NCBI GenBank assembly: GCA_964542985.1
Contig: CAZIWH010000072.1
Coordinates: 1-7,653 of the forward strand
Direction of reading: 5' to 3'
Length of the DNA stretch: 7,653 bases
From: QNYQ01 sp964542985
Lineage (GTDB): Archaea; Thermoproteota; Thermoprotei_A; Sulfolobales; Pyrodictiaceae
This document shows, piece after piece, positions 6,072 to 7,653 of this stretch (positions within the stretch are counted from its first letter, which is position 1; every line of letters begins with the position of its first letter). A model generated the notes under the pieces. That model searched no databases. It worked only from the letters and a program-made list of their open reading frames with translations, and was not told the DNA's origin. A program made the position numbers and the translations under genes.

Positions 6072-6455
6072 GTGCCAGGTGAGCCGGAGAGGAGAAGGGC
6101 TCTGCTCCGCGCGCTGAGCGAGGCACTGAGGACGGTTAAGGAGGCCGTGGAGCCCCTGGAGGAGTTCAGTGAGGAGCTACGGAATTCCATCCTCGGAACG
6201 CTTGAAGAGTCCACGGGGCTCGCGATTAGGCCCGAGACAAGAGCCCTCTTAAGGATCTATGATTTGACTCCGCCACCGCAGCCGGGTATGGCTGAGCTTA
6301 AGAGAATGCTTGCGCGGAGCCTAGGCCTAGACCCCGAGGAGGTCGGGGAACTTGACCCGGGGGAGCTCATCCGGAGGGCTCTTGTTGGTGGCCCTGGTGC
6401 CAAACCTACTGGCTCCGGGCGGGAGGCTGGTGCTGGAGCACGCGAGGAGGCTTGA
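6072..6455 (+). CDS. Hypothetical helical protein, first gene of the hydrogenase-maturation cluster
   Basis: I do not recognise this 127-residue protein. It is rich in Glu, Arg and Leu, predicted mostly helical, with an amphipathic region at 10-55 and a Pro-rich break (LTPPPQPG) near 65-72. There is no signal, membrane helix, cysteine or known motif. Codon third positions favour G/C in this frame up to about 6380; after that the neighbouring frame looks like the coding one, so the Gly/Ala-rich tail (from about residue 105) may be a run-through over the start of the next gene. Start is GTG 6072 with only a loose GGGGGCGAG upstream. Its place before two maturation-protease-like genes and opposite the hydrogenase operon suggests an assembly or chaperone role; this is inference from position only. 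Confidence 0.6.
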   Translation: MPGEPERRRALLRALSEALRTVKEAVEPLEEFSEELRNSILGTLEESTGLAIRPETRALLRIYDLTPPPQPGMAELKRMLARSLGLDPEEVGELDPGELIRRALVGGPGAKPTGSGREAGAGAREEA

Positions 6456-6819
6456 GGGCCGTAGGCTGGGCCGCTGCGTGTTCCTCGAGGCGGACATGGA
6501 TGCTCTCGCGCTCCTGGACTACTTGAGGGACCTGGGGGCCGAGGGCCTGGTTCTGGTGGGGCCCTGCGGCTCCGCCGGGGAGGGCGTCGTGGTGGAGGAG
6601 GTCATGCCCGCCAAGGTTGACGACCCCACTATGGTTACTAGAGAGTTGTGGATGAACCTCACCGGGAGCCTAGGCCTCGACGACTACGTGGCGGCGCTCC
6701 GCATACTATACCCCGGGAGGTTCCTCGTAATCCGGTGCCGTGGGGAGTCGTGCGGAGAACCACTCCTAAGAAGGCTGGGTGAGGTCTGTGGCGCGGGTAC
6801 TCTTGCTGGGAGTGGGTAA
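6385..6819 (+). CDS. Divergent hydrogenase-maturation-protease-like protein lacking metal ligands
   Basis: About 144 residues. Its order of elements follows the HycI/HyaD (peptidase M52) fold: an opening strand and Gly turn (LVALVPNLLAPGG), a helix, a strand (CVFLEAD), a helix (LALLDYLRD), the strand LVLVGPC followed by a GEGVV turn, then a helix GSLGLDDYVAALRI and strand RFLVIRC. The Ni-sensing residues are not there: the DDG of the first loop is APG (10-12), the VDA aspartate is in VGPC (58-61), and the TH position appears as TG. This is a by-eye alignment, not a search. GC-rich third codon positions support the frame from about 6380. Start is TTG 6385 with GGAGGG 7 nt upstream; TTG 6382 and GTG 6388 are alternatives. 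It overlaps the gene before by about 70 nt and the protease after by 32 nt. It could be an inactive partner or large-subunit chaperone. Confidence 0.65.
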   Translation: MVALVPNLLAPGGRLVLEHARRLEGRRLGRCVFLEADMDALALLDYLRDLGAEGLVLVGPCGSAGEGVVVEEVMPAKVDDPTMVTRELWMNLTGSLGLDDYVAALRILYPGRFLVIRCRGESCGEPLLRRLGEVCGAGTLAGSG

Positions 6820-7342
6820 CACGCTGAGAGGGGACGACGGTGCCGGGTACTGCCTGGTCCGCGCCATAGCCGAGTGTGGTGGCGTTGACGGTGCTCGGCT
6901 GGAGACTGTGCAGATGCTGAACCCGGGGCACTTCAGCCTACTGGAGGGCAGCGACGTGGTCGTCTTCGTCGACGCTTACGTTGACCCCGAGATGCCCGAG
7001 GATAGCAGGGTTGCCATGCTGGAACTTGATCCCAGCGGCTTAAGCCCCGGCGACGTGGCGGAAATAGTGCAGGCCACTGATCCCCACGGCATGGATCCGA
7101 TAAGGCTTGTAGTGTTCGCCTATGCTGCCGGCTTCTTCCGGGGCCGCGGCTACCTTGTCGGCGTGAGGCCGGAGAGAATAGAGTTCATGGAGGGGCTGAG
7201 CCCCACGGTCATGGACTCCCTTGGCGACGCCTATGACAAGCTCCGCGAGATACTTGAGAGGCTCGGCGCCAGGCTCGCTGCCCCGAGGGACTGCGTGCTC
7301 CGCTGGATACGGGAAAGGTGCCGGGAGCCCGTGCTAGACTAG
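6788..7342 (+). CDS. [NiFe] hydrogenase maturation endopeptidase (HycI/HyaD type, peptidase M52)
   Basis: A 184-residue protease that removes the C-terminal tail of the hydrogenase large subunit after nickel insertion, in the cytosol before Tat export. Seen: GVGNTLRGDDGAG at 8-20 with Asp17, FVDAYVD with Asp62, and DPHGMDP with His100. These match the Ni-binding Glu16, Asp62 and His93 of E. coli HybD. The later motif GVRPERIEFMEGLSP is the usual family C-terminal signature. The last 25 residues are Arg-rich and include two Cys, an extension beyond the core fold. Start is GTG 6788 with GGTGA 5 nt upstream; GTG 6779 is in frame but less well placed. It overlaps the gene before it, suggesting coupled translation. 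Its substrate would be the partner of the small subunit encoded on the other strand, whose gene is not in the window. Confidence 0.92.
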   Translation: MARVLLLGVGNTLRGDDGAGYCLVRAIAECGGVDGARLETVQMLNPGHFSLLEGSDVVVFVDAYVDPEMPEDSRVAMLELDPSGLSPGDVAEIVQATDPHGMDPIRLVVFAYAAGFFRGRGYLVGVRPERIEFMEGLSPTVMDSLGDAYDKLREILERLGARLAAPRDCVLRWIRERCREPVLD

Positions 7343-7653
7343 GCCGCGGATACACCGCTCCACGAGGGGCACGAGCCTCCCCAGTCCCTGGGGGCTGCTG
7401 GGCCGGGGCTCCACGAGGGGCACGGTGCACATGGGGACGCCGAGGCCGCGGAGCGCCCCAAGGGCCTCCCCCTGCTGCTTCTCCTCCTCCTCAACTATGC
7501 TGCAGCCGGGGCACGGGCTCCCCTCTATGACGCGGTTCACCAGCAGGCGGGCAGGCTCCACGCCGTTCACCCTGAACTCCTGTATAAGGGCCCTCGTCAC
7601 CTCGACTGAGAGCCTGTCCGGGGAGGCTACTAGGACTAGGCGATGCCTCTCAC
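7334..7653 (-). CDS. ArsA/Get3-type ATPase, C-terminal part (runs off the right edge)
   Basis: About 105 C-terminal residues of a P-loop ATPase of the ArsA/Get3 family. Seen: the strand LVLVASPDRLSVEVT, where family members have a proline/glutamate-containing strand before a helix; LLVNRV, the conserved Asn-Arg adenine-contact strand; SPCPGCS, the CxxC found in Get3-type members; a charged helix (EEEEKQQ); and VPLVEPRPSSPQGL, the late P-L-x-x-x-P/G-x-x-G region. The P-loop and switch motifs lie outside the window. Members either insert tail-anchored membrane proteins or drive anion export; in archaea lacking an arsB pump next door the Get3-like role is favoured, but nothing here decides it. 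Its TAG stop overlaps the protease stop by 9 bp in a convergent arrangement. Confidence 0.82.
   Translation of the reverse strand, partial: ERHRLVLVASPDRLSVEVTRALIQEFRVNGVEPARLLVNRVIEGSPCPGCSIVEEEEKQQGEALGALRGLGVPMCTVPLVEPRPSSPQGLGRLVPLVERCIRGLV

Noticed and set aside
6315..6680. Short direct repeat GAGCCTAGGCCT in the two cluster genes (near 6318 and 6666)
   Set aside because: It encodes SLGLD in two different frames with no wider similarity around it; chance reuse of common codons is enough.

Overview
The window is GC-rich DNA (roughly 60% by eye) with hyperthermophilic crenarchaeal features: Ile often coded by ATA and Arg by AGG/AGA, GTG and TTG starts, GAGGTG-type ribosome sites, TATA-box promoters, and a membrane hydrogenase of the small subunit/Isp1/Isp2 type. 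My best guess is a Desulfurococcales or Pyrodictiaceae-like, H2-oxidising (possibly sulfur-respiring) archaeon. That assignment is inference from gene content; no rRNA or other marker gene is present.

Layout, left to right. (1) 1-496, minus: N-terminal part of a zinc-dependent medium-chain alcohol dehydrogenase, cut by the window edge. (2) 547-1035 and 1075-1836, plus: a small membrane-bound YdjM/DUF457-type metal-dependent hydrolase and a FabG-like short-chain dehydrogenase, probably one transcript; the hydrolase is divergent from the alcohol dehydrogenase across a very short gap. (3) 1837-1947: a convergent gap holding T tracts for the minus strand. (4) 5777 down to 1948, minus: the hydrogenase operon, made of a Tat-exported NiFe hydrogenase small subunit, a b-type cytochrome membrane anchor (Isp1) and an HdrD/DsrK-like iron-sulfur protein (Isp2). 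(5) 5778-6071: a divergent control region with a clear TATA box for the hydrogenase operon and a GC-rich, hairpin-forming stretch. (6) 6072-7342, plus: an unknown helical protein, a divergent protein that looks like a degraded hydrogenase-maturation-protease paralogue, and an intact HycI/HyaD-type maturation protease, as a tightly overlapping cluster. (7) 7334-7653, minus: C-terminal part of an ArsA/Get3-type ATPase whose stop codon overlaps that of the protease.

How the genes work together. The small subunit, its Tat signal and its C-terminal helix place the H2-oxidising module outside the membrane. Isp1 would carry electrons through two b haems to the inner face, where Isp2 would use its [4Fe-4S] centres and one CCG (non-cubane) site to pass them to a sulfur or disulfide-type acceptor or another carrier. 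The divergent cluster supplies the endopeptidase that finishes the hydrogenase large subunit. The large subunit itself is not in the window.

Most notable points: the second cysteine of the proximal cluster CxxC motif in the small subunit is an asparagine; the large-subunit gene is missing from the operon; an apparent protease paralogue without metal ligands overlaps the genes on either side; and a perfect 7-bp hairpin lies between isp1 and isp2. I do not see a wholly new defence or mobile system here.
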